This document shows positions 42,797-52,074 of a DNA stretch of 64,000 nucleotides, piece by piece. The stretch is from CAYULW01 sp964445815 (GTDB lineage: Bacteria > Bacteroidota > Bacteroidia > Flavobacteriales_E > Vicingaceae), in contig CAYULW010000007.1 of the NCBI GenBank assembly GCA_964445815.1, positions 81,572-145,571 on the forward strand, in the 5' to 3' direction. Position 1 is the stretch's first letter. Each line of letters starts with the position of its first letter. Made by a program: the position numbers and the translations under genes. The notes beneath the pieces were generated by a model that saw nothing but the letters and a program-made list of their open reading frames with translations, searched no databases and was not told the DNA's origin.

Positions 42797-43591
42797 ATGA
42801 AACAGCTCTGCTTTATCGCTTTATACTTATGCTCTCAACTAACAATTGCACAATTTGACGAAAGGTTTTACTTCCCCAAAAAAGACTGGCTAGATATTGC
42901 GGATTCAATCCAATACGAAGAGCTAAACATCAAACTCGAATCGGGTAAAATATCCGGTTTATACCTTCCACCTCAAATAGAAAAGAAAGGCAATATTCTC
43001 TTTTTTCATGGAGCCGGAGGAAATGTAACAACCTACCTCCCAATGACTGTTCCTTTGGCTGAAAGAGGTTTTGGGGTTATAATGATCGATGTAAGAGGTT
43101 ATGGCAAATCGGAAGGTAAACCCACACATATAGGCATTGCAGAAGATGCTCCTGAGATACTAAGTGAGATCAAAAAAATGAAAGCCTTCAAGAATGAAAA
43201 TTTCATTCTTTATGGAGCATCAATGGGTACACAAATTGCCACACATCTTTGTAGTCAACATCCTGAAGCATTTAAGCTCTTGGTTTTAGACGGGGCAATG
43301 CTTTCCTTTACCGATATTGCTCTGCATTCGGCACCTGAAGAACAAAAGGGTGTGATTCAACAATACGTTACTTCTCCTTATTCGGCCAAAGAAGACATAG
43401 AAAAAGTAAGTATCCCTGTACTCGTCATTCATTCTCAAGCTGACTCAGCAGTTCCTTTTCAACACGGAAAAATACTATATGAATTAGCCAATGAGCCAAA
43501 GTGGATATGGGAATATGAAGGTGAGCATTTAGAAGCTGCCCAAAAACATGCAGATGAATTAATACAATATCTACTAAAGGGACTTAACTAA
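42797..43591 (+). CDS. Secreted alpha/beta hydrolase
   Basis: A 264-residue secreted hydrolase. The signal peptide is M-K-Q-L-C-F-I-A-L-Y and ends I-A-Q; the ATG at 42797 was chosen over an upstream one at 42770. The fold shows F-F-H-G-A-G-G-N-V-T near residue 66 (oxyanion loop), the nucleophile elbow Y-G-A-S-M-G near 142, D-S-A-V-P near 212 and a late His in G-E-H-L-E-A. The layout resembles BEM46/YsgG-type hydrolases. Substrate unknown. It ends 4 bp into the convergent gatC gene. Confidence 0.83.
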   Translation: MKQLCFIALYLCSQLTIAQFDERFYFPKKDWLDIADSIQYEELNIKLESGKISGLYLPPQIEKKGNILFFHGAGGNVTTYLPMTVPLAERGFGVIMIDVRGYGKSEGKPTHIGIAEDAPEILSEIKKMKAFKNENFILYGASMGTQIATHLCSQHPEAFKLLVLDGAMLSFTDIALHSAPEEQKGVIQQYVTSPYSAKEDIEKVSIPVLVIHSQADSAVPFQHGKILYELANEPKWIWEYEGEHLEAAQKHADELIQYLLKGLN

Positions 43592-43878
43592 CGTTTTAGC
43601 ACCTTAGGTACTTTAATAAAGTCAGAGTCTTTCTGTGGAGCATTCTTCAGAGCCTCTTGCTGAGAGACTGTGACTTTAGCCTCATCTTTTCGCATGGGCA
43701 CTTTTTCATCCAAAACATAGACCAAAGGCTTCACTCCTTCAGTATCAATTTCATTCAAGGTATCTACAAAATCAAGCATCTTATTAAGATCTTTGATAAT
43801 GGCCTGCTTTTCTTCAGCATTGAACTCCAAACGTGCTAACTCGGCAATTCTATCTACTGTTTTTGAATCAACTCCCAT
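43588..43878 (-). CDS. gatC: Aspartyl/glutamyl-tRNA amidotransferase subunit C
   Basis: A 96-residue GatC protein, which holds GatA and GatB together in the amidotransferase that makes Gln-tRNA(Gln) and Asn-tRNA(Asn). Typical stretches are I-A-E-L-A-R-L-E-F near residues 11-19, M-L-D-F-V-D-T-L near 33-40, V-L-D-E-K-V-P-M-R-K-D near 49-59 and the terminal F-I-K-V-P-K-V. Its start lies inside the end of plsC (11-bp overlap), so the two are co-transcribed. gatA and gatB are not in the window. Confidence 0.95.
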   Translation of the reverse strand: MGVDSKTVDRIAELARLEFNAEEKQAIIKDLNKMLDFVDTLNEIDTEGVKPLVYVLDEKVPMRKDEAKVTVSQQEALKNAPQKDSDFIKVPKVLKR

Positions 43879-44608
43879 CTACTTTAGATTGAATGATGTG
43901 TTTTACTTCTTCCCGCAAAGATATTAAATCCTTGTCTGATCGGTTAGCTATATCAACCACCGGATGATAAATAATTTTAGCACGACCGGGTCTCGCATGT
44001 GAACCAAACTTCCAACTGTCTTGAAGTAAGAGATAGTTCTTTGGAAAACTGACCGGCAAAATGGATAAGTGATTGTCAATAGCAACTTTGAAAGCTCCGT
44101 TTTTAAATGGTTTCATCTGGGGAGCAGTTTTAGGAATTGTTCCTTCAGGAAAAATAACCACACTTGTTCCCTTTTGCATTTCGGAGATTGCTTTCGTTAT
44201 TGAATGATGTGCAGCTTTTGGATTAGTGCGGTCGATAAGAATATTCATTTTTTTAAAATAGATATTAAAGAGGGGGACTTTACCCAATTCTTTCTTACCC
44301 AAAAAAATGAAGTAATTGGGAAACGTCGCATACAACAAGAGAATGTCTAAGTAAGAACTATGATTAGGACAAATAATATAAGATTCTTGCTTTATAGAGT
44401 GACTTCCGGTTACCGTATATCGTATCCCCACAAAGAAAAGTATAGCTTTGGCCTGTTTCTGTATTAATCGATATGCCTTATAAAAATAACGTTCATCATT
44501 TAACCAAATTAATAAGGCGGGATAGAGTAATAGAATAGAGATAAAAACAACGATTCCAAAATAAATTTTCCACACCAAAGAAAATACGCCTTTCACTGCC
44601 TTCATCAT
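43868..44608 (-). CDS. plsC: 1-acyl-sn-glycerol-3-phosphate acyltransferase
   Basis: A 246-residue membrane-bound acyltransferase that makes phosphatidic acid. The H-x4-D motif is N-H-S-S-Y-L-D near residues 77-83, block III reads F-P-E-G-T-I near 153-158, and an N-terminal hydrophobic helix (residues 10-30) anchors it. The starting ATG-ATG pair is at 44608. It is 33 bp from the divergent trpS gene. Confidence 0.9.
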   Translation of the reverse strand: MMKAVKGVFSLVWKIYFGIVVFISILLLYPALLIWLNDERYFYKAYRLIQKQAKAILFFVGIRYTVTGSHSIKQESYIICPNHSSYLDILLLYATFPNYFIFLGKKELGKVPLFNIYFKKMNILIDRTNPKAAHHSITKAISEMQKGTSVVIFPEGTIPKTAPQMKPFKNGAFKVAIDNHLSILPVSFPKNYLLLQDSWKFGSHARPGRAKIIYHPVVDIANRSDKDLISLREEVKHIIQSKVDGS

Positions 44609-44641
44609 CCCAAAAATAGGACAAATTTGTAATTTCGTGGC

Positions 44642-45625
44642 ATGGCGAGAATACTAACAGGCATACAAAGTTCAGGGGAGAATGGAGAAGTTCATCTAGG
44701 TAATATTTTGGGGGCCATTATCCCCGGAGTAGAGCTTTCCAGAAAAGAAGACAATCAGGCATTTTTCTTCATTGCAGACTTGCACTCACTAACAACCGTA
44801 AAAGACGCGAAGATTAGAAAATCAAATGTTTATGCGGTTGCCGCAGCATGGCTGGCATTCGGCTTTGACACTAAAAAGAATGTCTTCTACCGTCAATCTG
44901 ATGTACCTGAGGTCTGCGAATTGACGTGGTATCTCAACTGTTTTACTCCTTTTCCAATGTTGGCTAATGCCCATTCTTTTAAAGATAAAGCAGATCAATT
45001 ATCGGATGTCAATGCCGGTTTGTTTGACTACCCTGTCTTAATGGCTTGTGACATCATTTTGTACGATGCCAATTTTGTTCCGGTAGGCAAAGACCAAAAG
45101 CAACATCTGGAAATGACACGTGATATTGCGAATTCATTTAATCACAAGTACGGAGAAACCTTTGTCATTCCTGAACCTTTAATTGATGAACGTGTAATGG
45201 TCGTTCCGGGAACCGACGGTCGGAAGATGAGCAAGTCTTATAATAACTACATCAATATCTTTTTACCTGATAAGCAACTGAGAAAAGTGGTCATGAAGAT
45301 TGAAACAGATAGCACACCGCTTGAAGAACCTAAAAATCCTGATACATGTAATGTGTTTGCGCTCTATCAATTACTCGCTAATGCCGATCAAATGGTCGAG
45401 ATGCGTCAAAACTATTTGGGTGGTAATTATGGGTATGGACATGCCAAGCAAGCTTTATATGAGTTGATCATTGAAACTTTTAAGGAAGAAAGAGTCCGAT
45501 ACAGGAAGTTGATGGAAAATACAGATAAAATTGATCGCTTACTGGCAGAAGGTGCTGATAAAGCAAGACAAGTTGCGCGTCCTGTATTGAAGAAAGTAAG
45601 AGAAAAACTAGGCTTTAATGTTTAA
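44642..45625 (+). CDS. trpS: Tryptophanyl-tRNA synthetase
   Basis: A 327-residue class I synthetase that charges tRNA(Trp). The HIGH motif is replaced by the family form H-L-G-N at residues 18-21 and the KMSKS loop is at residues 198-202 (R-K-M-S-K-S). T-G-I-Q-S-S-G in the N-terminus and D-Q-K-Q-H-L-E near 152-158 bind the adenylate. Length is normal. The stop overlaps the next lipoprotein gene by 8 bp. Confidence 0.95.
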   Translation: MARILTGIQSSGENGEVHLGNILGAIIPGVELSRKEDNQAFFFIADLHSLTTVKDAKIRKSNVYAVAAAWLAFGFDTKKNVFYRQSDVPEVCELTWYLNCFTPFPMLANAHSFKDKADQLSDVNAGLFDYPVLMACDIILYDANFVPVGKDQKQHLEMTRDIANSFNHKYGETFVIPEPLIDERVMVVPGTDGRKMSKSYNNYINIFLPDKQLRKVVMKIETDSTPLEEPKNPDTCNVFALYQLLANADQMVEMRQNYLGGNYGYGHAKQALYELIIETFKEERVRYRKLMENTDKIDRLLAEGADKARQVARPVLKKVREKLGFNV

Positions 45626-46019
45626 ACAATGTATTGGTATTGCATTATTTGGTCTACTACTTATAAGTTGTGATGAAGAACCGAATCAAGGGCCAAATTT
45701 TGTAGATCCCAATCCTGATGATGTAGAAATCAGAATTAATAACGAGGCTAGAACAACTCTGGATAGCATCTATCTGAACACAAGCGGGGGTGAACAGGAT
45801 TATAGTGTATTGCTATGGACGAGAAAGAGTAGCTATAAATCATTTGAATTTGCCTACCAGATTTTCCATCTCAGGTTTAAGGCTTATGATAAAAAATTTG
45901 AATATCGCCCGCAAGATTATAGTGGGGAATCTAAAGTAGATGCAGGAAAATACACACTAAGCATTAAAGACTTAGACAGCAATAATCTGACTTTTACGTA
46001 TCGCTTAGAACGGGACTAA
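45618..46019 (+). CDS. Small lipoprotein of unknown function
   Basis: A 133-residue putative lipoprotein: M-F-K-Q-C-I-G-I-A-L then L-L-I-S-C (Cys18), then acidic D-E-E-P. The rest has no recognised motif; a run of alternating beta-strand residues (Y-R-P-Q-D-Y, Y-T-L-S-I, L-T-F-T-Y-R-L) suggests a small beta-sandwich. Its start codon lies in the end of trpS, so it is at least transcribed with it. It converges on the amidohydrolase gene. Confidence 0.65.
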   Translation: MFKQCIGIALFGLLLISCDEEPNQGPNFVDPNPDDVEIRINNEARTTLDSIYLNTSGGEQDYSVLLWTRKSSYKSFEFAYQIFHLRFKAYDKKFEYRPQDYSGESKVDAGKYTLSIKDLDSNNLTFTYRLERD

Positions 46020-47305
46020 TCGGTGTACTTCTTAGAATATTTACGGTAGAGTTGTTTTTGAGGGTTATCGAGATTAATTCGGTGACCGGAAATAAAGGCC
46101 AGTATTACATCATTTGTCTTCATCTCCAGAGCATCTCCCTCAGAAACAAATAGAGTAGCTAGCTTTCCTTCCTCTAAAGAACCAACCTGATCATCTATCC
46201 CAAGAATCTCAGCCGTATTGAGTGTAATCATTTTAACCGCTTCCTCCGGTTTTAAACCATAGGCCATAGCTGTTCCGGCATAAAAAGGCAAATTTCGAGT
46301 GCCCATGGCTTCCATACTTCCCGAATTTTGAAGAGCCACTTTTAGACCCTCTTTATGTAAGATAAACGGCAATTTATAGGGCAAATGAATGTCCTCATCT
46401 TCATGCATAGGTAGTGAATGAACACGTCTTAATAAGACCGGAATATCTCTATCTTTTAGCAAATCAGTAATCAACCAAGATTCGCCACCACCAACAAGCA
46501 CTACATCTATTTCATACTCATCAAAGAAATATAAAGCCTCTGTAATTTGCTGGGCGTATTCAGCATGCAAGTAGACCTTTGTCTTTCTATCAAATACAGG
46601 TTTCATGGCTTCATAACGTAAGTTCTTTTCCAAATGAAAGTCCTTTTGATGATAGGCCATTGCTCTTTCAAAAAAGGTCTTTAGTTCTCTTTTTTGTTGA
46701 AGTATTTTTTCAGCTATTTCTTTCTTTTGTTTTTCTTCTCTATAACTCTGGCGATGGTCATAAGGCCAATTAATATGAATTCCATCGTCTTCTTTTAAAA
46801 CTGCATCCTCCCAATTCCATCCATCTAAATTGAAGACAGAAGAGCTTCCTGAGATCAATCCTCCTTTTGGTGTGACCTGCGCCATTAAGACTCCATTTGT
46901 TCTCACTGTTGCTGTTACCCTTGATTCTGTATTGTAAGCAATTAAAGCTCTCACATGTGGATTTAAAGAGCCAACATCATCAAAATCTCTTGTGGCTCTT
47001 ACCGCATCAATCTCTGTTAGTCCGAGTCTAGAGTTTGGCGCAATAAATCCCGGATAGATGTGTTTTTTCGGCAAATGAATTATCGTATCATATTGACTGG
47101 TATCCAAACGGGCGTCAAACGCATTCATAACCATATCAATTTTTCCGCCCCGAATGCCAATTGCCGACCTAGGAATGACTGTTCCATTACCTACATGAGC
47201 AATTCCATCAAGCAATAAAACAGAAGGTTGAGAAAGTGACGAGTCACTCTTTTGTGCATAAATTGTGAAAGGCAAGAGCATTGCTATTAAAAGTAACTTT
47301 CTCAT
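46016..47305 (-). CDS. Secreted amidohydrolase-family protein lacking the metal-binding HxH
   Basis: A 429-residue secreted protein. Starting from ATG at 47305, fixed by the ATGA overlap with the upstream gene, it has the signal peptide M-R-K-L-L-L-I-A-M-L ending Y-A-Q. The amidohydrolase fold is recognised by the N-terminal beta domain, I-Y-P-G-F-I near residue 88 and the C-terminal M-I-T-L-N-T-A-E-I-L-G-I-D-D segment. Where active members have D-x-H-x-H, this one reads I-A-P-N-S-R-L, so the first metal site is missing. It resembles a widespread Bacteroidota family found paired with a longer amidohydrolase, as here. It may be a non-catalytic partner. Confidence 0.8.
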   Translation of the reverse strand: MRKLLLIAMLLPFTIYAQKSDSSLSQPSVLLLDGIAHVGNGTVIPRSAIGIRGGKIDMVMNAFDARLDTSQYDTIIHLPKKHIYPGFIAPNSRLGLTEIDAVRATRDFDDVGSLNPHVRALIAYNTESRVTATVRTNGVLMAQVTPKGGLISGSSSVFNLDGWNWEDAVLKEDDGIHINWPYDHRQSYREEKQKKEIAEKILQQKRELKTFFERAMAYHQKDFHLEKNLRYEAMKPVFDRKTKVYLHAEYAQQITEALYFFDEYEIDVVLVGGGESWLITDLLKDRDIPVLLRRVHSLPMHEDEDIHLPYKLPFILHKEGLKVALQNSGSMEAMGTRNLPFYAGTAMAYGLKPEEAVKMITLNTAEILGIDDQVGSLEEGKLATLFVSEGDALEMKTNDVILAFISGHRINLDNPQKQLYRKYSKKYTD

Positions 47306-50300
47306 TGCTCCAGTGTATTGCATTCGTATAATATTTGATTATCGTGCTTTACCTTCTGCACTGACTCTCCTTTCTTTTTAGCCAAAGCCATTTTTTGAAT
47401 TAAACGCTCTCTCTCCAAAGCGTCGCGCTTCTTCATGGCTTCATTTCTATCCCAATCAAAATAGTTGATCCCTTCAATATAGGTTTGTCTCACCATGGCC
47501 TTTATTGACAGTGGATTATCCGTCCATACAACAATGTCGGCATCTTTTCCCTCTTTCAGACTCCCTATCCGATCATCTAAATGCAACATTTTAGCCGGAT
47601 TTAAAGTGACGAATTTCCAGGCTTCTTCCTGTGAAACATTGCCATACTTCATGGCCTTTGCAGCTTCCTGATTCAAGCGTCTTCCCATCTCAGCATCGTC
47701 CGAGTTAAAGCCAACCAATACTCCGTTATTGTGCATAACAGCCCCATTATAAGGAATGGCATCATTGACCTCATATTTATATGCCCACCAATCAGAGAAA
47801 GTGCTACCTGCAACGCCGTGCTCTGCCATTTTATCTGCCACTTTATAGCCTTCTAATATGTGTGTAAAGGTGTTCATTTTAAAACGCATGGAATCTGCCA
47901 CATGCATCAACATATTGATCTCTGATTGTATGTAAGAATGACAAGTCACGAACCGTTGAGTATCTAAGATTTGAGCCAGAGTCTCTAGCTCCAAATCACG
48001 TCTTGGAGGAGTTGATTTTTTCTGATCTCTTTTTGACTTGGCATTCCATAGTTCCCATTCGTCTTTATATGATCTTGCCCGATAAAAAGCATCATAAAAC
48101 ACCTGCTCTACACCCATTCTTGTTTGCGGAAATCTAATTGTCTGATTATCTCCCCAGTTGCTTTGCTTCACGTTTTCACCAAGAGCAAACTTGATGAACT
48201 TGGGTGCTGCATCTATTTTCATTTCTTCGGCCGTCTTCCCCCATTTTAGTTTAATCAATGCAGACTGTCCGCCTATAGGGTTTGCTGAGCCATGTAGAAG
48301 TTGCGAAGTGGTTACACCACCTGAAAGTTGACGATAGATATTGATGTCATCGGGTCGAACAACATCTCCGATTCTAACCTCAGCAGTTACTGCCTGACCG
48401 GATTCATTCACACCGCGCTGAATGGCAATATGAGAATGCTCATCGATAATTCCGGCTGTAATGTGTAAGCCGGTGGCATCAACTTCTTTGACCTTATTGA
48501 CCAATTCCGGAAAATGAATGGCCAGATCAATTTTATAGCCCAGCATTTTTATCTTTCCCCCTGCAATCAACAGATCATGGTTTCTGAGAATGCCCTGCTC
48601 TTCATTCGTCCATAAGGTTGCATTTCGAAAAATGATAATTTCTGATTCACTCGGTAAAGAGTCCCAGCCATAAGCCATATTGGGGAAAAACACTTTTGCC
48701 TTATTCTCTTCTCTCTTTTTCTCTTTATCACTTTCACTAATGGAATCTTTTGCAGATGTATATGGCTTTTTTATAGCTGCCCAATCCAACCACTCTCCAT
48801 CTTTAAGGTATCTGCCTGAAAGAATTCCTGCCTCTTTATTATTTGGGCTTCCTATCAAATGAACTCTTCGATCTTCCAGATCAAAACTTAACTTTAATCG
48901 TGTATCTTCTTGAATAAACCGAGTCTTATATGGCTTTTCTTCGCCTTTTGGTTTCACTTCCGCGGTCCAGGTATTTGACTTTGCGCGTATCTTCAAGGTG
49001 TATTGTTCTCTTTTTCCTAAAACCAGGTTATAATCGCCTTCTAAATCAAATTCCTGAATCTCCTTTTGATAGTGCGCCTGACCGCTGACCCAGTTTTCAT
49101 ATAAAATGTTCGATGCACTGAATAAACTGTCTTCTGTTATGATAAAATTGGCTATGTAATTCGCTCGAAGTTGACCCAATCTGTCAGAAACACCGATCAA
49201 GTCTGCCGGCACTTTGGTTAATGCATCAATGGCAACTGAACGAGATAGACCTTTGCTTATCGCTTGTGAAATGTTGTCATGAAAAGACTTAAAATCCTTT
49301 AATTGGTCTGCAGTAATGCAAAATGAAACCCCATTTTGATTTAAAATGCTCAAATTATATGGCGCCATCTCATAGTCCTTTAATCTTCCTAAGCTAAGGT
49401 TCAGATTCTCAAAAGGATCATCTACTTCATAGGCCTTCGGATAATTTACGGGTACAATCAGAGCAATACTGTCGATATTAATCGCAGAGGTAATTTTATA
49501 CTCTTGTCCGGTGCCTTTAATAATCAAAGCCTGTCCAAACTCGGTTCCGATGCTTTGTGCCCGAAGAACAGAAAGATAAGAGTCCGCATCAATAAATTGA
49601 GGGTAGTTTTTGGCATCCACCAATGCTTGAAGGGAAGCATTAAAATCAATTTGAGTTGAGTTAATTTGGGCCTCGTACCATTGTGCATCATACTTAAACT
49701 GACGTATAAGGGCGATAATGCCCATCAATGAATTGGGATAACTCTGTTTAGAACTGCCCTTAAAAAAAGAATAATGAAAACCGGCATTCGCTTTATAGAA
49801 CTCCCCACCCTTTTCATCATGCAGACCCAACAATACAGAAGTCCCCCTGACTACTCCATCGCCCTGATGACTTAAAACGGCACCAAATCCCATAGCTCTT
49901 AATCGCTTGGCCTCTTTTATCTCATACTTCAAAAGATCTTTGGCGTTCAATTCTGCTTTTACTGCTTCATTCCAGTAAAAAGGACCTTGCTTATTGCTCT
50001 CCAGTTGTGGAGTACGTTTTCCCGAGTTCTTTTCAGTTTTGGGTAAGCCAAAATGACTCTGTAATTCAATAAATGAAGGGTAAATAAATTTTCCCTCCAG
50101 ATCTCTAACCAACATGTTCTCTTGTTCAACCACATCCTTTCCCACCACAACAATTTTATCCTTGTGGATCAAAAGTTGAGACTTGGACAAATACTTCCCT
50201 TCTCCAAGGTAAATTGTAGCATTTTTGAATAAGGTATAATGGTCTTGGGGGTGAATCACCCCATTTACCGGCTTCCATTCTTGAGCGATTAAAGACTGAC

Positions 50301-50343
50301 TTGTTAAGAAAAGAACAAAAAGGAATAAGAAAAGTCTGCGCAT
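47302..50343 (-). CDS. Secreted double amidohydrolase-family protein
   Basis: A 1,013-residue secreted protein with two amidohydrolase-like halves. The signal peptide begins M-R-R-L-F-L-F-L-F-V (ATG 50343). The N-terminal half has F-I-Y-P-S-F-I-E-L-Q-S-H and lacks the canonical H-x-H. The C-terminal half keeps D-E-H-S-H (about residue 633), further His in C-H-S-Y near 795 and H-I-L-E, an Asp in N-S-D-D-A-E near 913, and the terminal L-N-P-A-K-M-L-H-L-D-D-R-I-G-S-L motif, so it looks catalytically competent. It probably acts on cyclic amides or dipeptides outside the cytoplasm. It is translationally coupled to the next gene. Confidence 0.82.
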   Translation of the reverse strand: MRRLFLFLFVLFLTSQSLIAQEWKPVNGVIHPQDHYTLFKNATIYLGEGKYLSKSQLLIHKDKIVVVGKDVVEQENMLVRDLEGKFIYPSFIELQSHFGLPKTEKNSGKRTPQLESNKQGPFYWNEAVKAELNAKDLLKYEIKEAKRLRAMGFGAVLSHQGDGVVRGTSVLLGLHDEKGGEFYKANAGFHYSFFKGSSKQSYPNSLMGIIALIRQFKYDAQWYEAQINSTQIDFNASLQALVDAKNYPQFIDADSYLSVLRAQSIGTEFGQALIIKGTGQEYKITSAINIDSIALIVPVNYPKAYEVDDPFENLNLSLGRLKDYEMAPYNLSILNQNGVSFCITADQLKDFKSFHDNISQAISKGLSRSVAIDALTKVPADLIGVSDRLGQLRANYIANFIITEDSLFSASNILYENWVSGQAHYQKEIQEFDLEGDYNLVLGKREQYTLKIRAKSNTWTAEVKPKGEEKPYKTRFIQEDTRLKLSFDLEDRRVHLIGSPNNKEAGILSGRYLKDGEWLDWAAIKKPYTSAKDSISESDKEKKREENKAKVFFPNMAYGWDSLPSESEIIIFRNATLWTNEEQGILRNHDLLIAGGKIKMLGYKIDLAIHFPELVNKVKEVDATGLHITAGIIDEHSHIAIQRGVNESGQAVTAEVRIGDVVRPDDINIYRQLSGGVTTSQLLHGSANPIGGQSALIKLKWGKTAEEMKIDAAPKFIKFALGENVKQSNWGDNQTIRFPQTRMGVEQVFYDAFYRARSYKDEWELWNAKSKRDQKKSTPPRRDLELETLAQILDTQRFVTCHSYIQSEINMLMHVADSMRFKMNTFTHILEGYKVADKMAEHGVAGSTFSDWWAYKYEVNDAIPYNGAVMHNNGVLVGFNSDDAEMGRRLNQEAAKAMKYGNVSQEEAWKFVTLNPAKMLHLDDRIGSLKEGKDADIVVWTDNPLSIKAMVRQTYIEGINYFDWDRNEAMKKRDALERERLIQKMALAKKKGESVQKVKHDNQILYECNTLEQ

Positions 50344-50394
50344 AGCCACCAAAAATACCAAAACAATTAAGCCTGCTTAGGGTTTTGATTTTAA

Positions 50395-50402
50395 TATCTT
50401 TG
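50395..50402 (+). promoter_or_regulatory. Putative -7 box for the 50416 gene
   Basis: TATCTTTG matches TAnnTTTG and lies 13 bp before the ATG, again giving a very short leader. Confidence 0.45.
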
Positions 50403-50415
50403 CAAAAAAATTAAA

Positions 50416-50868
50416 ATGTATACAGGTCTTCTTCACACCCATAATTTATTAAGATATGTCATTGTCATCTTGCTACTTATCAACCTGATTAAATCCTTCG
50501 GCGGTTGGTTTGGCAAAAAGTCATTTTCAGCATCAGATGATAAATTAAGTTTGTTCCTATTGATTGGTTCACACATCCAATTGCTTGTCGGTTTAGTGCT
50601 TTATTTCATCAGCCCAATCGTTGAAGCAAGCTTAAGCGATATGGGGAATGCCATGAAAGAGCCTGCTTTAAGGTTTTGGGCAGTGGAACACATCGCTGCG
50701 ATGATCATTGGCATTGCAATAATTACCATGGGAAGAATCATGTCTAAAAAGGCATCTTCTGACCTAATTCGGTTCAGAAGACAGGCGATTTACTTTTTAT
50801 TGGCAACCGTTTTGATCTTTTCAGCAATTCCATGGCCTTGGTCAGCTATTGCAAGACCTTGGTTCTAA
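50416..50868 (+). CDS. Four-helix membrane protein, cytochrome b-like
   Basis: A 150-residue integral membrane protein with four predicted helices. His residues near membrane ends (H7, H9, S-H-I-Q near 54, V-E-H-I-A near 92) would suit heme binding, and Bacteroidota relatives are often labelled cytochrome B-like; no C-x-x-C-H motif is present. It ends 9 bp before hflX and is probably co-transcribed. Function unknown. Confidence 0.55.
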   Translation: MYTGLLHTHNLLRYVIVILLLINLIKSFGGWFGKKSFSASDDKLSLFLLIGSHIQLLVGLVLYFISPIVEASLSDMGNAMKEPALRFWAVEHIAAMIIGIAIITMGRIMSKKASSDLIRFRRQAIYFLLATVLIFSAIPWPWSAIARPWF

Positions 50869-50877
50869 AACGAATTT

Positions 50878-52071
50878 ATGCATCACCAACTTTCTATCGA
50901 TAAAAAAATTGAACACGCCATTTTGGTGGGTGTAGTCAGTCAGAATGAAACTGAAGAACAGGTAGAGGAATATCTGGACGAATTGGCGTTTTTGGCAGAA
51001 ACTGCCGGTGCAAAAACGGTAAAACGTTTTACCCAGAAGTTGACTTCCCCTCACCCTAAAAGCTTTGTGGGGAGTGGTAAGCTTCAAGAGATCATTACTT
51101 ATGTCAAAAAGCATGAGATCGGTCTGGTCATTTTTGATGATGAGCTAACCCCTTCTCAAACCAGAAACATCGAGAACTCTTTTAAGGAAGTCAAAGTGTT
51201 AGATCGCAGTAACCTGATTCTTGACATTTTTGCGAAAAGAGCCAGAACAGCAGCGGCAAAAACTCAGGTAGAGTTAGCGCAATACGAATACCTTTTACCC
51301 CGATTAACCCGTATGTGGACACACCTTTCCCGTCAAAAAGGGGGAATTGGTATGAGAGGTCCGGGTGAAACGGAAATTGAAACGGACAGACGAATCATTC
51401 GGGATAAAATTGCTCTTCTGAAAACCAAGCTGGCAAAGATTGACAAGCAAAAAGAAACGCAGCGTAAAGGACGTCAACAGATGATTCGTGCTGCATTAGT
51501 AGGATACACCAATGTAGGCAAATCAACTTTGATGAATTTACTTTCCAAGTCAGACGTCTTTGCTGAAGATAAGCTCTTTGCCACTTTAGATACTACCGTG
51601 CGAAAAATAGTCGTAGGTAATTTGCCCTTCTTACTTTCTGATACGGTTGGATTTATCCGCAAACTGCCGCACCATTTGGTTGATTCTTTTAAATCGACTT
51701 TAGATGAGGTAAGGGAAGCAGATATCCTCTTGCATGTCGTAGACATATCACATCCCAACTTTGAGGAGCAAATTGAAACGGTCAACTCTACCTTGCAAGA
51801 TCTAAAGGCAAAAGATAAACCAACCCTTATGATTTTTAATAAAATTGATGCCTATCGCTATACGCCAAAAGAGGAAGATGACCTAAGTCCGGAAACCAAA
51901 GAAAACTTAAGTCTGGAAGATTTACAACAGACTTGGATGGCGAAAGAAAATTATCCGGCCATCTTTATTTCCGCCGCGAAAAAGATGAACATTGAGGAGC
52001 TAAGAGAATTGCTTTATCAGCAAATCAAAGATTTGCACTTAAAGATTTATCCGCATCGGATGCTTTACTGA
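50878..52071 (+). CDS. hflX: Ribosome-splitting GTPase HflX
   Basis: A 397-residue GTPase that rescues stalled or heat-damaged ribosomes. The N-terminal domain has K-R-F-T-Q-K and V-G-S-G-K near residue 61, the Gly-rich R-L-T-R-M-W-T-H-L-S-R-Q-K-G-G-I-G-M region near 141-158, then G1 G-Y-T-N-V-G-K-S-T near 209-217, G3 D-T-V-G and G4 N-K-I-D near 321-324. Length is normal. ATG at 50878. Confidence 0.96.
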   Translation: MHHQLSIDKKIEHAILVGVVSQNETEEQVEEYLDELAFLAETAGAKTVKRFTQKLTSPHPKSFVGSGKLQEIITYVKKHEIGLVIFDDELTPSQTRNIENSFKEVKVLDRSNLILDIFAKRARTAAAKTQVELAQYEYLLPRLTRMWTHLSRQKGGIGMRGPGETEIETDRRIIRDKIALLKTKLAKIDKQKETQRKGRQQMIRAALVGYTNVGKSTLMNLLSKSDVFAEDKLFATLDTTVRKIVVGNLPFLLSDTVGFIRKLPHHLVDSFKSTLDEVREADILLHVVDISHPNFEEQIETVNSTLQDLKAKDKPTLMIFNKIDAYRYTPKEEDDLSPETKENLSLEDLQQTWMAKENYPAIFISAAKKMNIEELRELLYQQIKDLHLKIYPHRMLY

Positions 52072-52074
52072 TTC

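Noticed and set aside
42178..43591. Toxin-antitoxin or defence island near the Crp/Fnr gene and hydrolase
   Set aside because: Both are ordinary family members; no nuclease, kinase, reverse transcriptase or other defence gene is nearby.
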